From: an uncultured Bacilli bacterium
GTDB taxonomy: Bacteria; Bacillota_I; Bacilli_A; RF39; UBA660
Assembly (NCBI GenBank): GCA_947625215.1
Contig: CANQNL010000005.1
Location: forward strand, 1 to 37,790
DNA: 37,790 bases
Direction of reading: 5' to 3'
The notes under the pieces were generated by a model. It was not told the DNA's origin. It saw only the letters and a list, made by a program, of their open reading frames with translations, and made no database searches. Every line of letters starts with the position of its first letter. The stretch's first letter is position 1. Below, piece after piece: positions 16,864-24,579 of the stretch. A program made the translations under genes and the position numbers.

Positions 16864-18912
16864 ATGATGTTTAAAAAATATCCATTTGTTAAACAAAATG
16901 GTATTAAAGAATGTGCTGTAGCAGCTGTTTTAATGATTGTTAAATACTATAATGGTAATATTAGTATGACTAAGTTAAGTGAAATGCTTAAAGTTACCCG
17001 CAAAGGTGTAACAGCATATCATATCGTTCAAACTTTAAAAGCGTTGGGATTTAATGCTTATGGTATTAAAGAAAAACAGTTAAAGCAGACTAAAGTTCCT
17101 TTTATTGCAAATGTAATATTAAATGATTCCTACAAGCATTATATTGTTGTATATGAGGTAACTGATAATAAAGTCTTAATAGCTGATCCCGCTGATAAGT
17201 TAAAACAAATAAGTATTTATAATTTTTATAAAATATGGACAGGCATAAATATTATGATGTATCCTGAAAGACCAATTTTACGAATTAAAAACAATAACTA
17301 TCTAAAAATATTTAAAAATTTATTTACCCCTAATTTAAAAAAGATTATCGTTATTGCTGTTTTGTCATTAGTTATGACCATATCAGGAATTATTGGTTCA
17401 TTCTTTTTTCAGATTCTAATTGACAACATAAATAGTAGAGTCAATATAAAGCTATTATGTTTTGTTTTCTTCGCGTTATTAATAATTAAAGTTATGTCTA
17501 GTTATTTTAGAAATAAAATGCTTATAAAATTTAATACAATTACCGATAGTTATTTAACTAATATGACATTCAAACAAATTATTTTACTTCCTTATCTTTA
17601 CTATCATAATCATACAACTGGCGAAGTAATTAGTAAAACTAATGATTTATCACATCTTAGAGATACTTTAAGTAAAATCTTACTGACCATTTTTATCGAT
17701 TTACCACTTACTATTTTTTCTGGTATTTTACTTTTTAATATAAATAAATTATTATTTATGTTAATTATTGGAATGCTACTGGGCTATATTTTAATTATTT
17801 TAATCTTTAGGAAAAAAATAAATAATTATATCGATAAGACACTTAAAGAAAAAGCCTTAGTCCATTCCTATATGACTGAAACTATAGGTAGTTTTGAAAC
17901 AATTAAAGGTATAAGTATCGAAAAACAAACAAATCAGCGATTTAAAGAAAAGTATGATAACTTAATTAAAGCAAAATTAAAACTTGATAATCTAGCTAAT
18001 TTACAGTTATTTATTAAAGATTCTGTAAACAATATTGGACAAGCATTAATTTTAATAGTAGGCATTTGGTTAATCAAAGAAAAAGTAATGTCGTTAAGTT
18101 TGTTTATCACCTATAATATCCTTATGAGTTTATTTCTAGAGCCGATGCGTAATATAATTGATTTGGATTTTGATATTAAAAAAACTTTTCAGGTAATAAA
18201 TAGGGTCTTTGATTTATATGAGATAAGTGAAAAAAAGACTTTTGAAAAAATCAAAACGATAAAATTGGAAAATTTAAATTTTAGTTTTGATGATATTAAA
18301 TATACTCTGAAAAATATAAATTTAATTATTAATAAAGGTGATAAAATTTTAATAAGTGGTGAAAGTGGTAGTGGTAAGAGTACTTTAGTTAAACTAATTA
18401 AAGGCTATTATCAAAAGTATGAAGGGAAATTACTCGTTAATGGAAAACCCGTAAATAAAATTAATTCAAAAATAAATTACGTCTCTCAAAAAGAAAATAT
18501 TTTTACAGGTACAATTAATGATAATTTAAAACTTAAAAATAGTAGAGATTTAAATAGAATAAAAAGGATGTGCTACATAAACGAAATAGCTTTAAGAGAG
18601 GACTTAGGTTATAATACACTATTAGAAGAAGATGGTTTTAATATTTCAGGTGGGCAAAAGCAAAGAATTGCTTTAGCCAGAGCCCTTCAAGATTTTGATT
18701 TATTAATTATTGATGAGGGTTTTAATGCCTTAAATACTAATTTAGAAAGAAAAATAATTAAAAACTTATTTAAGTATTATAAAGATAAGACGATAATTGT
18801 TATTTCTCATAGATTAGATAATTTAGATTTATTTAATAGATTTATAAAGCTTGAAAATGGAATTATAACCTTGGACACTAAAGCTGAGAAGGGAGAAACG
18901 CTATGCATATGA
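16864..18912 (+). CDS. C39-peptidase ABC exporter for double-glycine peptides
   Basis: 682 residues; GGGAGG precedes ATGATG. Residues 1-135 are a C39 Cys protease: Q11 (oxyanion), C17 in KQNGIKECAVAA, H92 in KHYIVV and D108 in LIADPA, all present. Then come about six membrane helices (residues 155-430) and a nucleotide-binding domain with Walker A GESGSGKST (499-507), signature SGGQKQR (from 595), Walker B LLIIDEG and the switch ISHR. Such PCAT proteins cut leaders after Gly-Gly and export the core. Two matching substrates follow at once: the first overlaps its 3' end and both carry TGG leaders. Length is typical (about 700). The fusion makes a separate accessory protein unnecessary. Confidence 0.92.
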   Translation: MMFKKYPFVKQNGIKECAVAAVLMIVKYYNGNISMTKLSEMLKVTRKGVTAYHIVQTLKALGFNAYGIKEKQLKQTKVPFIANVILNDSYKHYIVVYEVTDNKVLIADPADKLKQISIYNFYKIWTGINIMMYPERPILRIKNNNYLKIFKNLFTPNLKKIIVIAVLSLVMTISGIIGSFFFQILIDNINSRVNIKLLCFVFFALLIIKVMSSYFRNKMLIKFNTITDSYLTNMTFKQIILLPYLYYHNHTTGEVISKTNDLSHLRDTLSKILLTIFIDLPLTIFSGILLFNINKLLFMLIIGMLLGYILIILIFRKKINNYIDKTLKEKALVHSYMTETIGSFETIKGISIEKQTNQRFKEKYDNLIKAKLKLDNLANLQLFIKDSVNNIGQALILIVGIWLIKEKVMSLSLFITYNILMSLFLEPMRNIIDLDFDIKKTFQVINRVFDLYEISEKKTFEKIKTIKLENLNFSFDDIKYTLKNINLIINKGDKILISGESGSGKSTLVKLIKGYYQKYEGKLLVNGKPVNKINSKINYVSQKENIFTGTINDNLKLKNSRDLNRIKRMCYINEIALREDLGYNTLLEEDGFNISGGQKQRIALARALQDFDLLIIDEGFNALNTNLERKIIKNLFKYYKDKTIIVISHRLDNLDLFNRFIKLENGIITLDTKAEKGETLCI

Positions 18913-19043
18913 CAAAAGAAGAACTACTAACTGTAACTGGAGGAGGTGTAAGTGTTGGTTTAATTGCAGGCATAGGCGCTGCTATAACATTTATTATTGG
19001 GATTTTAGATGGTTATCTTCGCCCACAGAGGTGTAATGAATGA
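18903..19043 (+). CDS. double-glycine leader peptide 1 (bacteriocin-like precursor)
   Basis: 46 residues, start ATG 18903 seven bases after AAGGGAG and inside the last codons of the exporter; ATG 18909 is an alternative. The leader MHMTKEELLTVTGG (14 residues) has the acidic KEEL helix and a Gly-Gly end. The predicted 32-residue core is hydrophobic and Gly-rich (Gly at core 1, 5, 9, 11, 19) with two overlapping GxxxG motifs, then a polar tail DGYLRPQRCNE with one Cys. This is the look of a membrane-active class II bacteriocin or one half of a two-peptide class IIb pair. No modification enzyme is near. Activity is inferred. Confidence 0.8.
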   Translation: MHMTKEELLTVTGGGVSVGLIAGIGAAITFIIGILDGYLRPQRCNE

Positions 19044-19210
19044 TATTAAGTAAAGAAGAACTTTTAAATGTTACTGGCGGGGACTTTACGATTACGGCTA
19101 CATTTTTAAATGCCTTATCAAGAGGCGTTTCAACAATTGCTGATTTAGGTAGAAGCCTGGGCAGTGCTATTAGAAGAATAGTTAGTGGTTCAATATGCCC
19201 AATTTCATAA
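19040..19210 (+). CDS. double-glycine leader peptide 2 (bacteriocin-like precursor)
   Basis: 56 residues. ATG 19040 overlaps the stop of peptide 1 (ATGA), with AGAGGTG upstream, so translation is coupled and probably equimolar. Leader MILSKEELLNVTGG is 14 residues and almost the same as in peptide 1. The 42-residue core starts DFTITATFLN and contains an amphipathic, cationic stretch with GxxxG (GRSLG) and two Arg pairs or singles (GRSL, IRRIV), ending SGSICPIS with its only Cys near the C-terminus. Different cores behind matched leaders fit a two-component peptide. No immunity gene follows; a terminator does. Confidence 0.8.
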   Translation: MILSKEELLNVTGGDFTITATFLNALSRGVSTIADLGRSLGSAIRRIVSGSICPIS

Positions 19211-19233
19211 AACAGGAATTATTCCTGTTTTTC
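19209..19233 (+). terminator. terminator of the exporter/peptide operon
   Basis: AACAGGAA-TTA-TTCCTGTT followed by a T-run, overlapping the stop of peptide 2. Confidence 0.75.
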
Positions 19234-19235
19234 TG

Positions 19236-19264
19236 TTGAAAAATAGGGAAATCGGTGTTATAAT
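19236..19264 (+). promoter_or_regulatory. rpsU promoter
   Basis: TTGAAA, 17-base spacer, perfect TATAAT; 31 bases before the start codon. Confidence 0.75.
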
Positions 19265-19295
19265 TGTATTTAGTTAGATGAAGGGAGGGATTTTT

Positions 19296-19496
19296 ATGAC
19301 AAAAGTAATAGTTCGTAATGGAAATATCGAAGGTGCTTTAAGAAACTTAAAAGTAGATAAAGATGGCTCCCGTGCAAGACTAAAAGAAAGAGAACAAGGT
19401 TATTTAAAGCCTGGCGTTAAAAGAAGAAATGCTAAAAAAGAAGGCATTAAAAACACTCGTAAAAGAGAAAGATTATCAAGAAAAAATGAAAGATAA
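19296..19496 (+). CDS. rpsU: 30S ribosomal protein bS21
   Basis: 66 residues from ATG 19296, after AAGGGAGGG; the ATG at 19278 lies before that site. TKVIVRNGNIEGALRNLKVD is the S21 N-terminal strand and helix; the rest is the usual Arg/Lys-rich helix that contacts 16S rRNA near the anti-Shine-Dalgarno region. yqeY follows after a terminator-like hairpin, the usual Bacilli order. Confidence 0.93.
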   Translation: MTKVIVRNGNIEGALRNLKVDKDGSRARLKEREQGYLKPGVKRRNAKKEGIKNTRKRERLSRKNER

Positions 19497-19515
19497 GCAT
19501 TTGCTTATCTTTTAA
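19490..19515 (+). terminator. hairpin after rpsU
   Basis: AAAGATAAG and CTTATCTTT pair, followed by T's. It overlaps the rpsU end and probably only attenuates, since yqeY follows with no clear promoter of its own. Confidence 0.65.
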
Positions 19516-19532
19516 AAAAAGGAGATATATAA

Positions 19533-19976
19533 ATGAGAAATCAAATATTAGAAGATTTAAAAACCGCAATGAAAAATCAAGATAAGGAAACTTTAGCTGT
19601 TATTAGAATGGTTAAAGGTGCAATGCAAATGGAAGAATTAAATTTAAAACGTGAACTTAATGATGATGAAGTAATTAGTGTCATTGCTAAACAAATTAAA
19701 ACAAGAAAAGAGTCTATTACCGAATTTGAAAAAGGTGGTAGAAATGATTTAATTGCAAAAACTCAAAATGAAATTGCTATTTTAGAAAAATATTTACCAG
19801 AACAATTATCAAAAGAAGAAGTAGTTAAAATTATCGAAGAAGTATTTGATGAGATTAAACCAGAAGGTATGAAAGATATGGGAAAACTAATGGGAATGAT
19901 TACTCCTAAAGTTAAAGGTAGATATGATATGAGTGAAATAAGTAAAATGATTAAAGAAAAATTAAGTGGAAATTAG
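19533..19976 (+). CDS. yqeY: GatB/YqeY domain-containing protein
   Basis: 147 residues, AAGGAGATATATAA before ATG. Opening RNQILEDLKTAMKNQDKETLAVIRMVKGA, the middle KQIKTRKESITEFEKGGR and the second domain YLPEQLSKEEVVKIIEEV with GMKDMGKLMGMITPKVKGRYDMSEISKMI are the standard YqeY sequence. It resembles the tRNA-binding tail of GatB amidotransferase; its own role is unknown. Located after rpsU as in many Firmicutes. Confidence 0.92.
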   Translation: MRNQILEDLKTAMKNQDKETLAVIRMVKGAMQMEELNLKRELNDDEVISVIAKQIKTRKESITEFEKGGRNDLIAKTQNEIAILEKYLPEQLSKEEVVKIIEEVFDEIKPEGMKDMGKLMGMITPKVKGRYDMSEISKMIKEKLSGN

Positions 19977-20040
19977 ATTTCTGCTTTTTATATTAAAAAA
20001 TAAAATTTTATTACTAGTAAATTATAATTTTATCATAATA

Positions 20041-20069
20041 TTGACTTGATTTAATCCATATTATATAAT
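20041..20069 (+). promoter_or_regulatory. promoter of the membrane protein gene
   Basis: TTGACT, 17-base spacer, TATAAT, then TGGTGATTTG before ATG 20091. Confidence 0.7.
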
Positions 20070-20090
20070 CAAAAGTAAGATGGTGATTTG

Positions 20091-21701
20091 ATGAAAACAA
20101 TAATAAAAAATAATTGGAAAGCGGCGGTATTTTCGCTAATATTTGCTTTATGTTTATGCCTTCAAAAGTCAATAATCGATTATAATAGTGAACTAGGTTT
20201 TTTAACTCATATTAATATTTTAAAAACTATTATGACCTTTATTATTTTGTTTATTTTGATTTTTATTGGATCTAGTTTAATAATAAAATATATTTGTAAA
20301 TTAAAATTTGCCGAAATAGAATATTCTAAAAAAGATATAAAAAAAATATTTATTATTTCCTTTATATCAATGCTTATTATATGGAGTATTTGTTTTATAA
20401 CATTTTTTCCTGGAGCCAGTTTATCAGATACATATTTTCAATTTAGCCAGCCTGTTAAATCAGCGGCACAACATCCAATAGGATATAATCTTTTACTTCA
20501 CTTTTTTATAGTTACTATTGGGTTTAATTTATTGCATAATGTGGTTATTGGATGGGCTTTATTAAGCGTTTTTCAGATGCTTTTTATTGCAGCGAGTATT
20601 TCCTTTGCCTTATGTTTTTTGGCTAAAAGGAAAATATCAAAGGTAGTAATAGCGATTTTAATACTTATTTATTCATTAATGCCAATATATGCTATTTATT
20701 CAATATATGCGATCAAAGATGTTCTATATTCCGTGCTATTATTATATTTAGTTTTATTAATTATTAAGCTCGTAGAATCAAATGGTGAGATGCTTAGAGA
20801 TAAATTTTTTATTACCTTTTATATAATTATTTTTATTTTAATGTTTATAACTAGAAATAATACTATTGTAATATATTTGATAACTACTATAGCAATTACA
20901 ATTAAATATTATAAAAAATGGAATATTTTAATAACTTTATTATTGATTCCGTTAGTATTTAACTGTTTATTAAATACGTTTTTAGATAAAAAATATGGTG
21001 TTGAACATTATTTTCAAGAAAGCGTCAGTATTCCACTTCAACAAATATCATCGACAGTTCATATCGATGGTAATTTAAATAAAAATGAGAAGGAATATAT
21101 TAATTCATTGTTAGAATTAGATATAATGAGAGAAAATTATCATCCAGGGTTGATTGATACAATTAAATGGAATACCAATTTTAACCGTGATTATTTACAG
21201 AAAACTAAAATGAAATTTTTAAGGACTTGGGGTTCTATAATGATAAAAAATTTCGATACTTATATTGAAAGTCATATGTTACAAACATATTGCTTTTGGA
21301 CACTAAATAGTAAAGCTTATGTTCCAAATATGTATCATAAAAGTTCTCGTAATGATTATAAAATGCCATATATAAATCAAATAAAGGAATATTATAATTT
21401 TTCATATATAAATTTATTACCACAAAAAATTCAAAAACCTTTAGAAAAATTCTATCAAAAATATGTCAGCTTAATTTCTGAAGGCCTATGTTTTTGGTTA
21501 TTTATATTTTCGATGTTAGTGCTAAGCTATAAACGTCGTAATGTTTTATTAATTGGAATTCCATTATTTTCTTTGTGGTTAAGTATTATGTTAGCGACAC
21601 CTATTAGTGGTTCTCTTAGATATGTATTTCCATTTTTCATTGTTTTACCAATATTAATAGGGTATATTTTAAATGTTAAAATTGATGATAGTAGGAGATA
21701 G
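20091..21701 (+). CDS. polytopic membrane protein, GT-C-like (DUF6020 type)
   Basis: 536 residues from ATG 20091 (the preceding TTG is part of the ribosome-site region). About eleven hydrophobic helices. The extracytoplasmic loop after the third or fourth helix contains FFPGASLSDTYFQFSQPVKSAAQHPIG; an acidic residue in this first large loop is typical of GT-C glycosyltransferases, and the wording P-G-x-x-x-x-D with the later HP-x-x-Y is shared with DUF6020-type membrane proteins. A large soluble insert (about 290-440) precedes the last helices. It may transfer a sugar or lipid-linked donor in the envelope. Both the family and function are tentative. It is followed after 65 bases by the flavodoxin gene. 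Confidence 0.65.
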   Translation: MKTIIKNNWKAAVFSLIFALCLCLQKSIIDYNSELGFLTHINILKTIMTFIILFILIFIGSSLIIKYICKLKFAEIEYSKKDIKKIFIISFISMLIIWSICFITFFPGASLSDTYFQFSQPVKSAAQHPIGYNLLLHFFIVTIGFNLLHNVVIGWALLSVFQMLFIAASISFALCFLAKRKISKVVIAILILIYSLMPIYAIYSIYAIKDVLYSVLLLYLVLLIIKLVESNGEMLRDKFFITFYIIIFILMFITRNNTIVIYLITTIAITIKYYKKWNILITLLLIPLVFNCLLNTFLDKKYGVEHYFQESVSIPLQQISSTVHIDGNLNKNEKEYINSLLELDIMRENYHPGLIDTIKWNTNFNRDYLQKTKMKFLRTWGSIMIKNFDTYIESHMLQTYCFWTLNSKAYVPNMYHKSSRNDYKMPYINQIKEYYNFSYINLLPQKIQKPLEKFYQKYVSLISEGLCFWLFIFSMLVLSYKRRNVLLIGIPLFSLWLSIMLATPISGSLRYVFPFFIVLPILIGYILNVKIDDSRR

Positions 21702-21766
21702 CATACAGACAAAAGTGAAGTTACAAATTTGGTTAATAGATTAAATTATTAAGGAGGAATAAATTT

Positions 21767-22237
21767 ATGAGTAAAATTTTAGTGAGTTTCTTTTCAGCTA
21801 GTGGTGTAACAAAAAGTGTAGCAAATAAAATTGCTACTACAGTTAATGGTGATTTATTTGAAATTGAGCCAGTAAATAAATATACAAATGAAGATTTAGA
21901 TTGGACTAATAGTAGCAGCAGATCATCAGCCGAAATGAATGATTCATCATCAAGACCAGAAGTAAAAAATAAGATTTCTAATTTAAGTGATTATGATACT
22001 GTTTTAATTGGATTTCCTGTATGGTGGGATTTAGCGCCTAGAATCATTAATACCTTTATTGAAGAAAATAATTTAGAAAATAAGAAAATCTTTTGTTTTG
22101 CAACGTCAGGTGGATCTAGTGTAAATAATAGTTTTAATACACTAAAAAACACTTATAGTAATTTAAATTTTATAAGTGCTAAAAGATTTTCAAACAATGT
22201 ATCAGATAATGATATAACAAATTGGCTTTTAATGTAG
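21767..22237 (+). CDS. flavodoxin family protein
   Basis: 156 residues after AAGGAGG. ILVSFFSASGVTKSVANKIA is the FMN phosphate loop of the Flavodoxin_4 type (S-x-S-G-x-T), and LIGFPVWWDLAPRIINTFIE is the second flavin-contact loop, with the double Trp of this family; FCFATSGGSSVNNS is the third. Likely a small FMN electron carrier or quinone reductase. It opens a cluster with a monooxygenase remnant, a CMD-like protein and a cupin, all on one strand with tight spacing, a combination often seen as a redox- or quinone-responsive operon. Confidence 0.85.
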   Translation: MSKILVSFFSASGVTKSVANKIATTVNGDLFEIEPVNKYTNEDLDWTNSSSRSSAEMNDSSSRPEVKNKISNLSDYDTVLIGFPVWWDLAPRIINTFIEENNLENKKIFCFATSGGSSVNNSFNTLKNTYSNLNFISAKRFSNNVSDNDITNWLLM

Positions 22238-22244
22238 GGGTGCT

Positions 22245-22414
22245 ATGAGTATAACTATAAATATTTATTACAAAGGTGAAAATGGAAAAGCAAATAAGCA
22301 TTAGACATTCATCACAAATCAGAGATGATGAAAGAAATAGATGATTTAAGAAGTAAATATCATTTAAGTATGAAAGTAGATAAATTTATTGAATTAGATA
22401 AGGAGGAAAATTAA
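22245..22414 (+). pseudogene. antibiotic-biosynthesis-monooxygenase-type protein, internally deleted
   Basis: The frame from ATG 22245 encodes MSITINIYYKGENGKANKH and stops. Right after it, another frame encodes LDIHHKSEMMKEIDDLRSKY and then HLSMKVDKFIELDKEEN, ending at 22412-22414. The two pieces match the first and last parts of a putative quinol monooxygenase (intact relatives, about 110 residues, open MSITVNIYYTGENG and later have a DIHH-x-x-x-MM stretch). Roughly 40-50 codons are gone and the frame is shifted. It sits where an intact copy would be expected, between flavodoxin and the CMD gene, whose start codon touches its stop. Confidence 0.65.
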
Positions 22415-22759
22415 ATGAAGAAACAAACAGCAGGTAGAGAAAAGTTAGGTAATATTGCCCCTGAATTTGCAAGATTAAATGATGATGTATTATTTGGAGA
22501 GGTATGGTCTAGAGAAGATAAATTATCAGCTCGTGATCGAAGCTTAATAACAATATCAGCATTATTTGCTATGGGACTTTATCCACAATTAAAGGCTCAT
22601 CTAGAAATGGGAAAAGAACACGGCCTTAAAAAAGAAGAAGTCGTGGAAGCAATTACTCAACTAGCTTTTTATTCAGGATGGCCTAAAGCTTGGAGTACTT
22701 TTCCTTTAATTGAGGAAGTATATGGAAAGGATGATAAAAATGAAAAAACAAGAATTTGA
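22415..22759 (+). CDS. carboxymuconolactone decarboxylase family protein
   Basis: 114 residues after AAGGAGG. Motifs VWSREDKLSARDRSLITISALFAMG and HLEMGKEHGLKKEEVVEAITQLAFYSGWPKAWST define the CMD/AhpD-like fold. The CxxC of alkylhydroperoxidases is absent, as in the decarboxylase-like branch, so peroxide reduction is unlikely. The 3' end overlaps the cupin start by 20 bases, so the two are translationally coupled. Confidence 0.85.
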   Translation: MKKQTAGREKLGNIAPEFARLNDDVLFGEVWSREDKLSARDRSLITISALFAMGLYPQLKAHLEMGKEHGLKKEEVVEAITQLAFYSGWPKAWSTFPLIEEVYGKDDKNEKTRI

Positions 22760-23168
22760 TAAATTAAATGTATTTGGATTAGGTAATCCAAATGATGCTT
22801 TTGCTAAATATTTTAGTGGACAAAGTTATTTAAAACCATTAGCTAAAACTGATAATGGAATAAGTTTTGCGAACGTAACGTTTGAACCAGGATGTCGTAA
22901 TAACTGGCATATTCACAAAGCTAAATCCGGTGGTGGGCAAGTTTTAATTTGCATAGCTGGATATGGATATTATCAAGAAAAAGGGAGCGAAGCACAAAAA
23001 TTATCTCCTGGAGATATTGTTGTAATACCAGCAAATGTTGAGCATTGGCACGGAGCAAGAAAAGATTCTTGGTTTAGTCATATAGCCGTAGAAGTACCTG
23101 GTGAAGAAACTGAGAATGTTTGGTTAGAACCAGTTACTGATGAAGAATATAGTAAATTGAGTAATTAA
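22740..23168 (+). CDS. cupin domain-containing protein
   Basis: 142 residues from ATG 22740 (after AAAGGATG); ATG 22731 is a possible alternative. One cupin barrel: motif 1 PGCRNNWHIHKAKSGGGQVL (metal ligands HIH and Gln in place of Glu), motif 2 LSPGDIVVIPANVEHWHGA (third His). This type usually pairs with CMD proteins; the substrate is unknown. Last gene of the flavodoxin cluster, with no clear terminator. Confidence 0.88.
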   Translation: MKKQEFDKLNVFGLGNPNDAFAKYFSGQSYLKPLAKTDNGISFANVTFEPGCRNNWHIHKAKSGGGQVLICIAGYGYYQEKGSEAQKLSPGDIVVIPANVEHWHGARKDSWFSHIAVEVPGEETENVWLEPVTDEEYSKLSN

Positions 23169-23229
23169 ATTACAATTTGTATGAATAATTTACTGGCCCT
23201 TGATATGTTTCCTGTTAAAAATAACTTTT

Positions 23230-23249
23230 GCATTATAAAATGTTAATGC
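23230..23249. promoter_or_regulatory. inverted repeat before the XRE regulator, possible operator
   Basis: GCATTA-8-TAATGC, with a TATAA inside the spacer, ends just before AGAGGAGTG. It could be an autoregulatory site for the regulator gene that follows. Confidence 0.35.
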
Positions 23250-23267
23250 GAGAGGAGTGAAAAGAAT

Positions 23268-23978
23268 ATGAATCAAGAAAAAATAGGCAGATTTATTGCT
23301 GAATGCAGAAAAAACAAAAAAATTACCCAACAAGAATTAGCTGAAAGATTAGGAGTATCAGATCGTACTATTGGAAATTGGGAAAATGGTAGAAATATGC
23401 CTGACTTATCATTATTTAAACCTTTATGTAGTGAACTTGATATTACATTAAATGACCTAATGAGTGGTGAAAAAGTTAAAGAAAAAGAATATCAAGAAAA
23501 ATTTGAGGAAAATATTGTAAATACTATTGATTATTCTACTAAAAGAATAACTAAATATAGCCAAGTTATTTCCTTAATTTTAATTATATTTGGATTATTT
23601 GTTTCTATGTCAGCAATAATGATTTTTCCAAGTGAAAGTAGTTGGGGATCTATTTATTCTGTATTTGGTATCATAATATTTATGATAGGTATTGCAAGAA
23701 TGCTAAATACGATTAAATGGTATAAAAGATTGTTACTTACGATAGGAATTTTTATTTTCGCAGTGGGAACATTATTATTTACTGATTATTTAAATGTTAA
23801 ATTGAATAAGGAAGCACCAATGTTTAGAATAGTTACAACAACTACGGGCAAAGTTATTTATTATAATACACCTTTTTATGATGTATATAGATGCAACTTT
23901 GATGAAGATAATGAGTATTGGACTATTGAAAAAAATAGTAAAAAAACAATTAACGATTTAATAAACTATTGTAAATAA
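23268..23978 (+). CDS. membrane-bound XRE-family regulator
   Basis: 236 residues. Residues 5-60 are an HTH_3 domain (KIGRFIAECRKNKKITQQEL, AERLGVSDRTIGNWENGRNMPDLS). After a charged linker come three membrane helices (about residues 100-175) and an extracytoplasmic tail of about 60 residues. This type often senses an envelope or small-molecule signal and represses its neighbours; the flavodoxin-cupin cluster upstream is a candidate target. Ribosome site AGAGGAG. A strong terminator follows. Confidence 0.85.
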   Translation: MNQEKIGRFIAECRKNKKITQQELAERLGVSDRTIGNWENGRNMPDLSLFKPLCSELDITLNDLMSGEKVKEKEYQEKFEENIVNTIDYSTKRITKYSQVISLILIIFGLFVSMSAIMIFPSESSWGSIYSVFGIIIFMIGIARMLNTIKWYKRLLLTIGIFIFAVGTLLFTDYLNVKLNKEAPMFRIVTTTTGKVIYYNTPFYDVYRCNFDEDNEYWTIEKNSKKTINDLINYCK

Positions 23979-23981
23979 ATT

Positions 23982-24019
23982 AAAAAAGTCTATAGTTCTT
24001 TATATTATAGACTTTTTTT
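23982..24019 (+). terminator. terminator of the XRE gene
   Basis: AAAAAAGTCTATA and TATAGACTTTTTTT form a 13-bp stem with a T7 run. Confidence 0.8.
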
Positions 24020-24099
24020 AAATAATATTGATTTTTAATTTTAATTTAATATTTATGTATTATATTATAATTGTGGAGGTGATAGATGAATAATTATTT

Positions 24100-24126
24100 A
24101 TGATAATTAAATACGATAATTAAATA
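24100..24126 (+). repeat. tandem 13-base direct repeat
   Basis: GATAATTAAATA occurs twice with one base between (TGATAATTAAATA then CGATAATTAAATA). It follows GGAGGTGATAG ATG and a five-codon frame (MNNYL) and lies before the next gene's ribosome site. Probably a local duplication; the mini-frame could be a leader but nothing supports this. Confidence 0.45.
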
Positions 24127-24151
24127 GAAAAAAAGAAAGGACTAATGATAT

Positions 24152-24394
24152 ATGGAAATTAAAATTTTGGGTAAAAATTCAAGTAATCGAATAAAAATTT
24201 TAAAACATTTGGAAAGAAGCCTAAAAAATATAGGCATAAATTCTATAGATATAACTATGGTCGAAGACGACTCAGAAATAAAAAAATACCACGTTTCAAA
24301 TACTCCTTCTATTGTTATAAATGAAAAAGTAGTTAGTGAAGGTAAAATCCTAACTGAAAGAGAACTTAAAAATTATATAAAAATACTAACATAA
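24152..24394 (+). CDS. thioredoxin-fold protein lacking both active cysteines
   Basis: 80 residues, AAAGGACTAATGATAT before ATG. The opening IKILG and the cis-Pro region VSNTPSIVINEKVVSEGKIL, ending ERELKNYI, match the small 'redox-active disulphide protein 2' thioredoxin family, whose opening is KILGxGCxxC. Here the CxxC is S10-S-N-R13, and the protein has no Cys at all. Redox chemistry is therefore excluded; a binding role or a recent loss of function is possible. The frame is clean and a terminator follows. Confidence 0.75.
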   Translation: MEIKILGKNSSNRIKILKHLERSLKNIGINSIDITMVEDDSEIKKYHVSNTPSIVINEKVVSEGKILTERELKNYIKILT

Positions 24395-24422
24395 CATTCT
24401 AATCCATAATGTGTTTATGTTT

Positions 24423-24453
24423 AAAAGGTCAATTTAAAAAAAGTTGACCTTTT
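24423..24453 (+). terminator. terminator of the thioredoxin-fold gene
   Basis: AAAAGGTCAA and TTGACCTTTT form a 10-bp stem around an A-rich loop. Confidence 0.75.
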
Positions 24454-24543
24454 CTAATTGACATATAATGTTACTATTTTATTGCTTAGATAAATATAGT
24501 AGAGTAAAGCTAGCTTTAAGGTGTTATAGTTATTTTTAATTCA
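24454..24543 (+). other. intergenic stretch between two terminators, possible small RNA
   Basis: Ninety bases without an open frame. TTGACA and TATAAT are adjacent (24459-24470), without promoter spacing. The perfect palindrome AAAGCTAGCTTT is at 24506-24517. A second strong terminator closes the stretch. Either a short RNA starts here or the second hairpin ends read-through. Confidence 0.25.
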
Positions 24544-24579
24544 AAAAGAACATTAAACAGATAATTTTAATGTTCTTTT
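24544..24579 (+). terminator. second strong hairpin before the sulfotransferase gene
   Basis: AAAAGAACATTAAA and TTTAATGTTCTTTT, a 14-bp perfect stem with an 8-base loop. No gene lies between it and the previous terminator. Confidence 0.65.
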
